From positions 17,266 to 81,265 of the forward strand of contig DASRDZ010000013.1 in the NCBI GenBank assembly GCA_035652335.1: 64,000 nucleotides of DNA. The letters run 5' to 3'. A program made the translations under genes and the position numbers. The notes below the pieces were generated by a model. The model made no database searches. It saw only the letters and a list, made by a program, of their open reading frames with translations, and had not been told where the DNA came from. This DNA is from DASRDZ01 sp035652335 (GTDB lineage: Bacteria; Chloroflexota; Dormibacteria; Aeolococcales; Aeolococcaceae). Of this stretch, positions 16,783 through 24,717 are shown piece after piece (position 1 is the first letter of the stretch; each line of letters starts with the position of its first letter).

Positions 16783-18720
16783 ATGATCGACGGAGGAGGC
16801 TTCGGCGGTGGGATGCGGTGGTTCCGCCGCGAGGACCTGTCCCACAAGAAGCTCGCCAAGGGGACGGTCAAGCGCATCGTGCGCTTCGCCGCGCCCTACA
16901 AGCGGATGCTGCTGGCCTTCCTCGTCTTCATCATCCTCGACGCGGTGATCACCGCGATCACCCCGCGCCTCTTCGGCGCCATCGTCGACGACATCACCCA
17001 TCGCAACCGCTCAGGCGTCATCAACCTGGCCATGCTGACCGCGGGGCTGGCCATCGTCGACGCCGGCTTCACCCTGGCCATGCGCCTCTATTCGGCGCGG
17101 ATCGGCGAGGGCCTCATCTTCGACATGCGCAGCAAGGTCTTCCGGCACGTGCAGCGCATGCCCGTCGCCTTCTTCACCCGCACCCAGACCGGCGCGCTGG
17201 TGACCAGGCTCAACAACGACGTGCTGGGCGCCCAGCAGGCCTTCACGGGCACGCTCTCCTCGGTGGTGAGCAACATCATCACCGTGACCCTGGTGCTGAT
17301 CTCCATGTTCTTCCTGTCCTGGCAGATCACCCTGGTGTCGCTGGCCATGCTGCCCGTGTTCATCGTGCCGGCCCGCTTCATGGGCCGCCGGCTGCAGGCG
17401 ATCACCCGCGAGTCCTATGCGCTCAACGCGCAGATGAACACCACCATGACCGAGCGCTTCAACGTCGCAGGAGCGCTGCTGGTGAAGCTCTTCGGCCGCG
17501 CCGGCGACGAGGCTCGCGGCTTCCAGCAGAAGGCGGGTCGGGTGCGCGACATCGGCGTGCAGCAGGCGATGTACAGCCGAATCTTCTTCACCTCGCTGAT
17601 GCTGACGGCCTCGCTGGCCACCGCCGTGGTGTACGGGTGGGGCGGCGTGCTGGCCACCAGCGGCGCGCTGCAGGTCGGCACCGTGGTCGCGCTGGGCACG
17701 TACCTCACGCGCCTGTACGGCCCGCTCACCGCGCTGAGCAACGTGAACGTCGACGTCATGACGGCGCTGGTGTCCTTCGAGCGGGTCTTCGAGGTGCTCG
17801 ACCTGCCGCCGATGATCGCCGACAAGCCCGGGGCGGTCACCCTGCCGCGGGGTCGGGCGCGCGTCGAGTTCGACCACGTGGAGTTCGGCTACCCGACCGC
17901 GGAGGAGGTCTCGCTGGCGTCGCTCGAGTCGGTGGCGGTGCTCGACCGCACGCCCTCGAAGCAGGTGCTGCACGACGTCTCCTTCGTCGCCGAGCCGGGA
18001 CAGCTGGTGGCGCTGGTGGGCCCGTCCGGCGCCGGCAAGACGACCATCTCGCACCTCGTGCCCCGCCTCTACGACGTGCGCGGCGGCGCCGTGCGCATCA
18101 ACGGCCTCGACGTGCGCGACGTCACCCTCGACTCCCTGAAGGAGGCCGTCGGCGTGGTCACCCAGGACGCGCACCTCTTCCACGAGACGATCCGCAGCAA
18201 CCTCCTCTACGCGCGCCCCGAGGCCACCGACCCGGAGCTGCGCGAGGCGCTGCGTGGCGCCCAGATCCTGGCGCTGATCGACTCGCTGCCCGACGGACTC
18301 GAGACCGTGGTCGGCGACCGCGGCTACCGGCTCAGCGGCGGCGAGAAGCAGCGTCTGGCCATCGCGCGGCTGCTGCTCAAGGCACCCGACATCGTGGTCC
18401 TCGACGAGGCCACCGCCCACCTCGACTCGGAGTCCGAGGTGGCCGTGCAGCAGGCGCTCAACGAGGCGCTGCGCGGGCGCACCTCGCTGGTCATCGCCCA
18501 CCGCCTCTCGACGGTGCGGGACGCCGACCAGATCCTCGTGGTCGAGGACGGACGCATCGTCGAGCGGGGGCGGCACGAGGACCTGCTCGCCGCGGGCGGC
18601 CTCTACGCGGAGCTCTACCGCACCCAGTTCGAGGGCCAGGCGGTGCATTCGCCGGTGCGCCCCGAGCCGCCGCTGGGACCGGCCGTGGAGTACGAGGCCC
18701 TGGTCGGTCCGGGCGACTAG
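16783..18720 (+). CDS. ABC transporter, fused permease and ATPase (exporter type)
   Basis: A 645-aa half-transporter. Six TM helices (about residues 35-330) are followed by a nucleotide-binding domain with Walker A GPSGAGKTT (about 410), Q-loop, signature LSGGEKQRLAIARLLLK, Walker B IVVLDEATAHLD and the H-loop IAHRLST. It acts as a homodimer, or as a heterodimer with an unlinked partner, exporting lipids, drugs or peptides. The NBD has the insertion EEVSLASLESVAVLD common in high-GC homologues. It is 4 nt downstream of lon and so may share its transcript. The ATG at 16783 gives a Gly-rich 10-residue lead; MRWFRRED at 16813 is an alternative start. Confidence 0.92.
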   Translation: MIDGGGFGGGMRWFRREDLSHKKLAKGTVKRIVRFAAPYKRMLLAFLVFIILDAVITAITPRLFGAIVDDITHRNRSGVINLAMLTAGLAIVDAGFTLAMRLYSARIGEGLIFDMRSKVFRHVQRMPVAFFTRTQTGALVTRLNNDVLGAQQAFTGTLSSVVSNIITVTLVLISMFFLSWQITLVSLAMLPVFIVPARFMGRRLQAITRESYALNAQMNTTMTERFNVAGALLVKLFGRAGDEARGFQQKAGRVRDIGVQQAMYSRIFFTSLMLTASLATAVVYGWGGVLATSGALQVGTVVALGTYLTRLYGPLTALSNVNVDVMTALVSFERVFEVLDLPPMIADKPGAVTLPRGRARVEFDHVEFGYPTAEEVSLASLESVAVLDRTPSKQVLHDVSFVAEPGQLVALVGPSGAGKTTISHLVPRLYDVRGGAVRINGLDVRDVTLDSLKEAVGVVTQDAHLFHETIRSNLLYARPEATDPELREALRGAQILALIDSLPDGLETVVGDRGYRLSGGEKQRLAIARLLLKAPDIVVLDEATAHLDSESEVAVQQALNEALRGRTSLVIAHRLSTVRDADQILVVEDGRIVERGRHEDLLAAGGLYAELYRTQFEGQAVHSPVRPEPPLGPAVEYEALVGPGD

Positions 18721-18723
18721 ACT
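18718..18723 (+). promoter_or_regulatory. -10 box of the MBL-fold gene
   Basis: TAGACT, whose TAG is also the stop codon of the ABC transporter, 8 nt before the GTG at 18732. Leaderless geometry; the same hexamer lies 9 nt before yggS. Confidence 0.4.
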
Positions 18724-18731
18724 CGTCGACC

Positions 18732-19385
18732 GTGACCGAGACGCTGCGCGACCTCGTCGAGCTGGCCGTCGTCGTCGACGACAACTTCGACCAGAACAGC
18801 TACGTGCTGCACCGCCGCGACACCGACGCCGCGCTGGTCTTCGACCCCGGGCTGCAGCACCCGCGCACCCTGGCCCTGCTGGAGAAGAACAACCTGCGCT
18901 GCGAGCGCGTCCTGCTCACCCATGGGCATCCCGACCACGTCAACGGCGTGCCCGCGGTGATCGCGGCGCACCGCTGCGAGGCGGCCATCCACCCCGACGA
19001 CCGCCCCATGCTCGACTTCGCCACCCGCCTCCCGGGCGTCCCCGACGACCTGCCGCCCATCGTCGCCTCGCTCGACCTGAGCGACGGGGAGGTGTTCCGC
19101 TGGCAGGACCTCGACGTCAAGGTGATGCACACGCCCGGGCACACCCAGGGCTCTGTGTGCTTCCTCGTCGGTCGCGACCTGATCGCCGGCGACACCCTCT
19201 TCCAGCGCAGCGTCGGCCGCACCGACCTCCCCGGCGGCTCCTGGGAGACGCTGATGTTCTCGATCCAGAACACCCTCTACGCCCTGCCGCCGGAGACCGT
19301 GGTCTACCCGGGCCACGGGCCGCGCACCACGATCCGCGACGAGATGCAGTACAACCCCTTCGTGGTGCACCCGCGGTACCGGTGA
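18732..19385 (+). CDS. MBL-fold metallo-hydrolase, glyoxalase II-like
   Basis: A 217-aa single-domain protein. The metal site is complete: THGHPDH (HxHxDH), HTPGHTQGS (third His), AGDTLF (bridging Asp) and YPGHGP (last His). SVGRTDLPGGS is the usual loop of the hydroxyacylglutathione-hydrolase-like subgroup that acts on thioesters. Whether the substrate is a bacillithiol/mycothiol thioester or something else cannot be told. The GTG at 18732 is supported by the -10 box overlapping the end of the preceding gene. Confidence 0.9.
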   Translation: MTETLRDLVELAVVVDDNFDQNSYVLHRRDTDAALVFDPGLQHPRTLALLEKNNLRCERVLLTHGHPDHVNGVPAVIAAHRCEAAIHPDDRPMLDFATRLPGVPDDLPPIVASLDLSDGEVFRWQDLDVKVMHTPGHTQGSVCFLVGRDLIAGDTLFQRSVGRTDLPGGSWETLMFSIQNTLYALPPETVVYPGHGPRTTIRDEMQYNPFVVHPRYR

Positions 19386-19409
19386 GGGCGCGCGTTCTGA
19401 GCGCGCCCT
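19385..19409. terminator. Bidirectional hairpin between convergent genes
   Basis: A perfect 9-bp stem, AGGGCGCGC and GCGCGCCCT, with a GTTCTGA loop. It overlaps the last base of the MBL gene stop and the stop of the minus-strand NUDIX gene. Confidence 0.5.
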
Positions 19410-19977
19410 AGTGAGCGCGCTCCAAGCGCTCCAGCAGGTCGTGCAGGATGGCCGCGCTCGCGCCCCAGATCACGCGGCCCGCCGCCTCGTAGAAGTACAC
19501 CTCCCGACCCATCGGATCCCCCGGCACGCGGCGTGCCGTGAGCGGCGCCACCATCAGCTCCGCCAGCGGGATCCTGAACCACTCCGCCACCTCATACGGC
19601 TCCGGCACCGGCTCCACCGCCTCCCGCTGCAGCGCCACCACCGGCGTCACCCGCCGGTACGACGTTGCCGTCAACACCGGCCGCAACTGCCCGAGCACGT
19701 CGACCTGCTCCGGCGCGACGCCCATCTCCTCCTGAAGCTCGCGCAGCCCCCCGGCGACGACCCCGCCGTCGCCCTCCTCGATGCCCCCGCCGGGAAAGGC
19801 GATCTGCCCGCGATGCGTCGGCACCAGGCGGGAGCGGCGCATGAAGAGCAGCGGCAGGCCGGGCTCGGCGGGGTCGAAGAGCAGCACCACCGCCGCGGCG
19901 TCGTCCGGCTCGGCGGCTGCGTCGGGAGCGGTGGGGGAGACGACCTCGCGCAGGCGGTCGACGAGGTGGTCGGGCAT
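19408..19977 (-). CDS. NUDIX hydrolase, CoA pyrophosphatase type (NudL-like)
   Basis: A 189-aa protein with an intact NUDIX box, GGGIEEGDGG...RELQEEMG. It also has the CoA-pyrophosphatase features LLFMRRS, HRGQIAFPGGG before the box, and a later YFYEAAGRVIWGASAAIL segment. This family cleaves CoA and its derivatives to 4'-phosphopantetheine and 3',5'-ADP. It is monocistronic and convergent with the MBL gene. Unlike the NUDIX protein at 1502-2230, the catalytic glutamates are all present, so activity is expected. Confidence 0.9.
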   Translation of the reverse strand: MPDHLVDRLREVVSPTAPDAAAEPDDAAAVVLLFDPAEPGLPLLFMRRSRLVPTHRGQIAFPGGGIEEGDGGVVAGGLRELQEEMGVAPEQVDVLGQLRPVLTATSYRRVTPVVALQREAVEPVPEPYEVAEWFRIPLAELMVAPLTARRVPGDPMGREVYFYEAAGRVIWGASAAILHDLLERLERAH

Positions 19978-20055
19978 GGTCGACGAGTGTGACGCCTGCG
20001 GGGACGAGAGCGCGGGGCGGCGGCGCGCATGCCACCACCCCGCGCGGGGCAGGCT

Positions 20056-20775
20056 CTAGGCGGGAACCGGCGAGCGGTGCCAGTCCCAGATCGTGGAGAT
20101 CGGCGGCAGCGGCTGGGCGAAGTCGATCTCTGGGATCATGAAGCTGCGCAGCTGCTCCTTGAACCAGAGGTCGTAGGGCGCGTTCGACGCCGAGAAGCGG
20201 TTGTTGCCGTCGGCGGGATCGTGCCCCTCGAGGTAGACGCACACGACGTCGCCGTCGGGGCCGGAGTTCAGCGTGACCGTCTCCTGGGTGATGCCCAGCG
20301 CGCGGCGCGACGCGGTGTGCTCCGCCACGCGGTCGGTGAACGCCTGCTGCGCGAAGGCGCGGCCGACGTCGGTCTTGCCGGGCTGCAGCGGGGAGATGAA
20401 GGTGAGGCCCTTGCGGCGGTCGGTGCTGGTGACGTCGGGGTCGCGCCAGTGGCCGACCACCTCCGGCGGCGGGCCGGGCGGCGGCTGGGTCACGTCGACG
20501 CCGTGCACCTCGAGGACCGCAGCACGGAAGTCGCGGTCGATGGGCAGGTCGGACGTGGCGATCAGGTTGAAGGTCGTCGCGAAGTCCTGCTCGGATTCGA
20601 GGTAGGGGATCGCGAACTCTCCCATCGGAGTCGGCATCAGGTAGACGCGCTCCAGGGTGATGCCCTTCTGCCGCCTCGACTCCTCGTACTCAGCCTGGCG
20701 GCCGGTGTAGACGCCTGCCACCGAGGCGGCCACCTTGCCGGGAAGCACCGGCACCGGAAATGCGTAACGTGCCAT
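20056..20775 (-). CDS. Hypothetical protein with two similar halves
   Basis: A 239-aa soluble protein without signal peptide or TM helix. Its halves resemble each other: ESRRQKGITLERVYLMPTPMGEFAIPYLES (about 31-60) aligns with ASRRALGITQETVTLNSGPDGDVVCVYLEG (about 148-178), and each is followed by a phenylalanine-rich segment with a conserved Asp and then FK/F-R-..hydrophobic. The pattern suggests two ferredoxin-like (dimeric alpha+beta barrel) domains fused in tandem. No catalytic residues are recognised. The ATG at 20775 follows a GGGGGACAGAGG ribosome site. Confidence 0.7.
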   Translation of the reverse strand: MARYAFPVPVLPGKVAASVAGVYTGRQAEYEESRRQKGITLERVYLMPTPMGEFAIPYLESEQDFATTFNLIATSDLPIDRDFRAAVLEVHGVDVTQPPPGPPPEVVGHWRDPDVTSTDRRKGLTFISPLQPGKTDVGRAFAQQAFTDRVAEHTASRRALGITQETVTLNSGPDGDVVCVYLEGHDPADGNNRFSASNAPYDLWFKEQLRSFMIPEIDFAQPLPPISTIWDWHRSPVPA

Positions 20776-20852
20776 TCGCCTCTGTCCCCCTGTGATCTGC
20801 CGACTAGGGCAGTGGGGACTCTACGCGCGATCCCGCGCCATGACACGTCTCA

Positions 20853-20870
20853 GCGCGGGTTCGCCCGCGC
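20853..20870 (-). terminator. TTCG-capped hairpin downstream of a small gene
   Basis: GCGCGGG-TTCG-CCCGCGC, a 7-bp perfect stem with a stable tetraloop (CGAA on the minus strand). It starts 5 nt past the stop of the minus-strand gene at 20876. No T-tract. Confidence 0.4.
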
Positions 20871-20875
20871 CGCGC

Positions 20876-21190
20876 TCAGCGCCCGACGCGCGTCAGCTCG
20901 ATCTCCAGCCTGGTCATCGCCTCCGCACGGCGGATCGCGTCGGCGACCAGTGCTGAGAACTGCTGGCGGCGACGGTAGCGCGCCGCTGCATCCGCCTCCT
21001 TGGCGTCGGCCAGGACCTGGATCTCCTCGGGAGCCATTGCGGCATACTCCTCGGCGTGGTGGACGGCTCTCCAGGCGAGGGCCTCACCGATCGGGTCCGG
21101 GGATCCGGCTCCGAACGGATCGACCCCTGTGGTGTGCACAACGTAACCCGAGCCAGGCGAGTTGCGGTGACGTTCGTAGAGAGCGACCAT
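20876..21190 (-). CDS. Hypothetical protein, 104 aa
   Basis: A short, mostly helical protein, rich in Ala, Arg and Glu in its second half (AEEYAAMAPEEIQVLADAKEADAAARYRRRQQ is a likely long helix, residues about 45-77). Family not recognised. The ATG at 21190 has no clear ribosome site. A perfect TTGACA lies about 50 nt upstream on the same strand but no good -10 follows. It is divergent from the zinc-ribbon gene, with 47 bp between. It could be real or a chance open frame; a terminator-like hairpin after its stop favours a real gene. Confidence 0.45.
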   Translation of the reverse strand: MVALYERHRNSPGSGYVVHTTGVDPFGAGSPDPIGEALAWRAVHHAEEYAAMAPEEIQVLADAKEADAAARYRRRQQFSALVADAIRRAEAMTRLEIELTRVGR

Positions 21191-21237
21191 GACGACAGGT
21201 CAAGACGGCTGCACGGCGGTGCAACGGGAAGCTGAGA

Positions 21238-21600
21238 GTGTCAACGGATGTAAATCGCGGCGCCGTTTCGCCACCGGTTCGCGTGGCCCGCGCTGAGGCG
21301 GGAGGCTCCGGCGGCGCGCCGCCGCGGCGACTCTGCAAGAGCTGCGGTGGGGACCTCCGCCGATCACACGTGGCGTATCTCGGCGGCGGCAGCGAAGCCG
21401 TGGTCTACCGCTGCGCCGTGTGCGGGACCGTCTCGCAGGGCCCGGCGCAGTCGCGCGCCGAGCGCTCGCGGTCGGAGGACGTTCGCGGCGGCCGGCGCCG
21501 CCGCCCGCTTCCCGACGAGGGCTCGCCGGACAACCCGGTGATCGACGGCGACCTGGCCCGGCAGCTCCGCGAGCGCTTCGGCGGCTCGGAGGACTCCTAG
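21238..21600 (+). CDS. Small zinc-ribbon protein with disordered tail
   Basis: A 120-aa protein with CKSC (about 33) and CAVC (about 59), a C4 zinc ribbon, then an Arg/Ser/Asp-rich disordered stretch and a short C-terminal helix (DGDLARQLRERFGG). The GTG at 21238 is the only in-frame start before the Cys pairs. The stop codon shares a CTAG with the stop of the convergent hydrolase. Function unknown; such ribbons often bind RNA, DNA or a partner protein. Confidence 0.5.
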   Translation: MSTDVNRGAVSPPVRVARAEAGGSGGAPPRRLCKSCGGDLRRSHVAYLGGGSEAVVYRCAVCGTVSQGPAQSRAERSRSEDVRGGRRRRPLPDEGSPDNPVIDGDLARQLRERFGGSEDS

Positions 21601-22466
21601 CCGCCGGCCGGCTCGATGGCCTTCGCGGTGCGGCGCCGTGGCTTGGCGGGGGCCGTGCGCCGCCTGGGCCTGGCGGTTGCGGACGGGTCCGGCACGAACC
21701 GGTCGAACCACTCCAGCACGCGCTGGTTGATGTCGTCGCGGTCGACGTCGACGCTCATGCCGTGCCCGCTGCGCGGGTACATGTGCCGTTCGACGTGCGC
21801 GCTGCAGACCAGGCCGCGCTCGATGTCGGCGGCGTTGCGCGGGTCGATCACCCGGTCGCGGCCGCCGTGCAGCACCAGCACCGGCTGGCGCACCAGGGGC
21901 AGCTCGCGGCGGACGGCGCCGACGAAGAGGTCGAGCTGGCGGATGGCCCGGGTGGGGCGGCGCCCGTAGGAGTGGAGCTCGTGGACGGCCTCGGGCCAGT
22001 AGAGGTCGACGTCCGCCGGGTCGGAGACGTCCCAGCGGACCACGTGCTTGGCGAGGGGCAGCAGCCTGAGCCGCCAGTCGCTCAGCCACACGGGGGCCGC
22101 CTGGGTGGCCACCGCCCTGATGCGGTCGTCGTGGGCGGCGAGGTGGAGGGCCATGGTGCCGCCCATCGACTGGCCGGCCACGACCACGTGCTCGCATTCG
22201 CCGGCCAGCTCGTCCAGCGCGCGCTGGGCCGAGGCCGCCCAATCCCGCCAGGTGGTGCGCTCCAGGTCCTCGGGGGTGGTGGCGTGCCCCGCCATGGCGG
22301 GCCCGCTGCAGCGCCAGCCGTGGGCGGCGAGGTGCTCGCCGAGGCGGCGCAGCTCGGGAGGCGTCCCGGCGAAGCCGTGGAGCAGCAGGGCCCCCCGCGG
22401 GCCCTCGCCCAGCACCCACGGCCGCACCACCTCGGGGTCGAAGGGGAGGAGGCTGCGAGCTGTCAT
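21597..22466 (-). CDS. Alpha/beta hydrolase, carboxylesterase/monoglyceride lipase type
   Basis: A 289-aa serine hydrolase. LLHGFAGTPPELRRLGEHLA forms the oxyanion-hole region, GQSMGG (near residue 120) is the nucleophile elbow, and a distal Asp (GGRDRVIDP) and His (SGHGMSVD) complete the triad. This matches the Est30/YvaK carboxylesterase group that acts on short to medium acyl esters. There is no signal peptide; it is cytoplasmic. A basic C-terminal tail (KPRRRTAKAIEPAGG) extends beyond the domain. It is divergent from the HD-GYP gene. Confidence 0.9.
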   Translation of the reverse strand: MTARSLLPFDPEVVRPWVLGEGPRGALLLHGFAGTPPELRRLGEHLAAHGWRCSGPAMAGHATTPEDLERTTWRDWAASAQRALDELAGECEHVVVAGQSMGGTMALHLAAHDDRIRAVATQAAPVWLSDWRLRLLPLAKHVVRWDVSDPADVDLYWPEAVHELHSYGRRPTRAIRQLDLFVGAVRRELPLVRQPVLVLHGGRDRVIDPRNAADIERGLVCSAHVERHMYPRSGHGMSVDVDRDDINQRVLEWFDRFVPDPSATARPRRRTAPAKPRRRTAKAIEPAGG

Positions 22467-22482
22467 GGTGGAGGGCCCGGCC

Positions 22483-22488
22483 AGTATA
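22483..22488 (-). promoter_or_regulatory. -10 box of the alpha/beta hydrolase gene
   Basis: TATACT on the minus strand, 16 nt before the ATG at 22466. A GTGACA about 16 nt further upstream could act as the -35. Confidence 0.45.
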
Positions 22489-22535
22489 GGCAGAACCCCC
22501 TTCCTGTCACGGCCGCTCGGACGGCCGGTAAAGGT

Positions 22536-22552
22536 GTCACGACTGCGTCACG
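22536..22552 (+). promoter_or_regulatory. GTCACG direct repeat, 11-bp period
   Basis: GTCACG-actgc-GTCACG in the divergent hydrolase/HD-GYP control region. A third GTCACG lies at 22506, GTGAC at 22586 and GTCAC at 22602. The same two-copy, 11-bp arrangement occurs at 29360 (mraZ) and, with one base change, at 24362 (MFS). It is a candidate site for an OmpR/PhoB-type response regulator. Confidence 0.45.
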
Positions 22553-22644
22553 GCGCCGGGACGAATTGGTCAAATCTGGCAGGTAGTGACAGAACGGTCC
22601 GGTCACAAGCTGTGAATCCAGACTACATTCGTCGCCCAGCACAC

Positions 22645-22650
22645 TAGGAT
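22645..22650 (+). promoter_or_regulatory. -10 box of the HD-GYP gene
   Basis: TAGGAT, eight nt before the GTG at 22659; leaderless geometry that supports that start codon. Confidence 0.4.
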
Positions 22651-22658
22651 CCTCAATC

Positions 22659-24182
22659 GTGCAAAGGGCAGAGGCGATGGACGTCGCCGCGATCGGTCAA
22701 CCCCAAGCGCGTCCGGCCCAGCGGCCGCAATGGCGGGCTTTCGAGCGCCTGCGCGCAGCGTTCGCGGAGGACATCGTCCGCGCGGCGCCGGTGACCTACA
22801 CCCCTGAGCTGGTCGCCTATGTCGGCCTGACCAACCTGGTGGCCATCGGCGTTGGGGTCGCCACGGTGCGCACCTCGACCGACCCGGCCGGCACCGCCAT
22901 CCTGGCGAGCGCCATCGCGCTCATGGCCGTGTTCAACATCCGCTTCCTCTCGACGGTCAACACGCTGTTCAGCGCGACGACCTTCATGCACCTGGGCCTG
23001 GCGCTCGGCGTCGGCCCCGTCGGAGCTCTCGCCGGGGCGGTGAGCGAGAGCGTGGCTGTGCTGTTCCGCTATCGGACCGGCCTGTTCCGCACCGCATTCA
23101 ACGTCCCCTTGGTGTTCCTCGCGAACGTGTCAGCCTGGGGAACCTACGTCGTCTTCGCGCGGCTTCCGGTGCATGGAGCGCTCTACGCGGGACTTACCGG
23201 CATCGCCACCGGGTTCGTCCACTGGGCGGTGAACTACTTCATGCTCAGCGGGATCGTCACGGTCGCGGCGCACCGCCCCTACTGGCGCCAGATCCGCGAG
23301 GCGCTGGTGGTCGCCCCGTACCACCTCTGCTATGGGTACGCAGCCATTGGCTTCGTGGCCCTGCACGACCACTTCGGCGCCATGGGATTCACCTTCGCCA
23401 TGGCTCCCGTGGCCGCCCTGCAGGCCTTCCTGGTCGTTCTGTCCCGGCGCACACGCCAGCACGAGACCGAGCGCGATCAGCTCCTCGGACAGCTGCAGGA
23501 GGAGAGCATTCGGGTCGAGCGCTCGTACGATGCAACGCTGATCGCGCTGACCCACGCGCTGGACGCGCGCGACAAGGAGACCGAGGGCCACTCCCGCCGG
23601 GTCGTGGAGTACACGAAGCTGATCGCGGTGCAGCTCGGCATCGAGGGCGAGAAGCTCAAGCTCCTCTGCCACGGCGCCCTTCTGCACGACATCGGCAAGA
23701 TCGGTGTGCCCGACGCCATCCTGCACAAGCCGGGCCCGCTCACCGAGGCCGAGTGGCAGGTGATGCGCCGGCACCCGGAGATCGGGGCGCTCATGGTCGA
23801 GGAGGTCGAGTACCTCGCCGAGGCGCGGCGGATCATCCTCCACCACCACGAGCGTTGGGACGGCCGCGGCTATCCGCTCGGCCTGCGGGGCCCGCAGATC
23901 AGCCAGGGTGCCCGCGCCTTCGCCATCGCGGACACCATCGACGCCATCACCCAGGACCGCCCCTACCGGCGGGGCCGTTCGCTCGACGAGGCGCGGGAGG
24001 AGATCCTCCGCCACCGGGGCACCCAGTTCGACCCCGACGCCGTGGATGCGTTCCTCTCCCTCCGAGAGGCGGACCTGATCAACGTCGCGGCCATCCGGGC
24101 CAGGGTTGCGCTCGACCTCCTGGTCGGGAACAGCTCGGTCCAGCGTGCTCCCGTCGCGGCAGGGGTGCCAGCGCCGGCCTGA
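22659..24182 (+). CDS. Membrane HD-GYP phosphodiesterase
   Basis: A 507-aa protein. Residues about 40-265 form six or so TM helices with no known sensor family. A short coiled region follows (about 265-300), then an HD-GYP domain: H343-D344 in LLHDIGKIGVP, the HHHERWDGRGYP signature with G404-Y405-P406, and QDRPYRRG. HD-GYP enzymes usually hydrolyse cyclic di-GMP to GMP, so this protein probably lowers c-di-GMP in response to a membrane signal. No GGDEF or EAL gene is in the window. The GTG at 22659 fits the -10 box; the ATG at 22677 with an AGAGG site is an alternative. Confidence 0.9.
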   Translation: MQRAEAMDVAAIGQPQARPAQRPQWRAFERLRAAFAEDIVRAAPVTYTPELVAYVGLTNLVAIGVGVATVRTSTDPAGTAILASAIALMAVFNIRFLSTVNTLFSATTFMHLGLALGVGPVGALAGAVSESVAVLFRYRTGLFRTAFNVPLVFLANVSAWGTYVVFARLPVHGALYAGLTGIATGFVHWAVNYFMLSGIVTVAAHRPYWRQIREALVVAPYHLCYGYAAIGFVALHDHFGAMGFTFAMAPVAALQAFLVVLSRRTRQHETERDQLLGQLQEESIRVERSYDATLIALTHALDARDKETEGHSRRVVEYTKLIAVQLGIEGEKLKLLCHGALLHDIGKIGVPDAILHKPGPLTEAEWQVMRRHPEIGALMVEEVEYLAEARRIILHHHERWDGRGYPLGLRGPQISQGARAFAIADTIDAITQDRPYRRGRSLDEAREEILRHRGTQFDPDAVDAFLSLREADLINVAAIRARVALDLLVGNSSVQRAPVAAGVPAPA

Positions 24183-24309
24183 GCTCGGCTGCGGGCAACC
24201 ACGGTGGGCGGGAAGGGCAGCGCGCCGGCGACAGGCTCGTGAGTCTTTACAGCCCGAGCCCGGGCGCCCGGCCGGATGTCACAGACCCATGACGCCGAAT
24301 GTTTAGCGC

Positions 24310-24339
24310 TTGACGGGAAGTCATGTGGCCCGTTACTGT
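24310..24339 (+). promoter_or_regulatory. Promoter of the MFS leader
   Basis: TTGACG, 18 nt, TACTGT. The same two hexamers, 17 nt apart, form the mraZ promoter at 29391. The start would be near 24346, giving a leader of about 370 nt before the MFS gene. This lies in the 535-bp gap 24183-24717; in 24183-24309 I see nothing except a GTCACA near 24279. Confidence 0.6.
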
Positions 24340-24356
24340 TGCGCCACGAACGCAAC
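24338..24356 (+). promoter_or_regulatory. Inverted repeat over the transcription start
   Basis: GTTGCG-N7-CGCAAC overlaps the end of the -10 box and the predicted start point. This is where a repressor would bind, or it could be a small hairpin at the RNA 5' end. Confidence 0.4.
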
Positions 24357-24361
24357 GGGGC

Positions 24362-24378
24362 CGTGACCAGGAGGTGAC
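24362..24378 (-). promoter_or_regulatory. GTCACC/GTCACG direct repeat, 11-bp period
   Basis: On the minus strand GTCACC-N5-GTCACG, about 20 bp downstream of the predicted MFS start. Same period and core as the repeats at 22536 and 29360. The downstream position suggests repression here. Confidence 0.4.
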
Positions 24379-24416
24379 GGCCGAGTAGCACAAACCGGAG
24401 TGGGCGCTCCGGAGTG

Positions 24417-24446
24417 CCGGACCCCGATGTTGCAGCATCGGGCCGG
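24417..24446 (+). promoter_or_regulatory. Leader hairpin upstream of the leader peptide
   Basis: CCCGATG-ttgcag-CATCGGG, extended by CCGG on both sides across a 2-nt bulge, gives an 11-bp stem in the 5' leader of the MFS transcript. It lies just before the ribosome site of the leader peptide. Confidence 0.5.
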
Positions 24447-24485
24447 CGACGACGAAATCTGCCCCAAAAGGAGGTGTAACAGTCC

Positions 24486-24527
24486 ATGGCTACCTGGACG
24501 GGCCACGAAGTGGGTACCTGGGGCTAG
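24486..24527 (+). CDS. Leader peptide MATWTGHEVGTWG upstream of the MFS exporter
   Basis: A 13-codon frame, ATG to TAG, behind one of the strongest ribosome sites in the window (AAGGAGGTG at 24468-24476). Two of 13 residues are Trp, each in a Thr-Trp pair followed by Gly or Thr. It ends 49 nt before an intrinsic terminator and 190 nt before the MFS start. The arrangement (promoter, hairpin, short translated frame, terminator, exporter) is that of ribosome-mediated attenuation, as known for trp operons and for antibiotic-inducible resistance genes. Translation of the peptide is inferred. It is unlike any named leader I know. Confidence 0.6.
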   Translation: MATWTGHEVGTWG

Positions 24528-24576
24528 TTCGTCGGCACTGGGTGCCCGGCAAAGGTATCCGGTCGACATGACGCCC

Positions 24577-24635
24577 AAGTGGCGCAGGTGTCGCGGGGTG
24601 GTGACATCCCCCGACTTCTGCGCCACTTCCTTTTT
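24577..24635 (+). terminator. Intrinsic terminator (attenuator) in the MFS leader
   Basis: A perfect 11-bp outer stem, AAGTGGCGCAG (24577-24587) and CTGCGCCACTT (24618-24628), encloses an inner stem GTCG-c-GGGG / CCCC-CGAC, followed by CC and five T (24631-24635). It is the only canonical stem-plus-T-tract terminator I found in the window, and it lies inside a leader, upstream of the gene rather than after one. Confidence 0.75.
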
Positions 24636-24717
24636 CCTGAGCTTCACCCGACCATGGCGGAGTGCCCGATTGGCCACGACAGTCCCCCCAACCCGCACAA
24701 TTCCTCCAGGACAGGCC

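Noticed and set aside
24183..24309. Cyclic di-GMP riboswitch after the HD-GYP gene.
   Set aside because: No GEMM-type tetraloop-receptor pair or conserved core can be found in this stretch.
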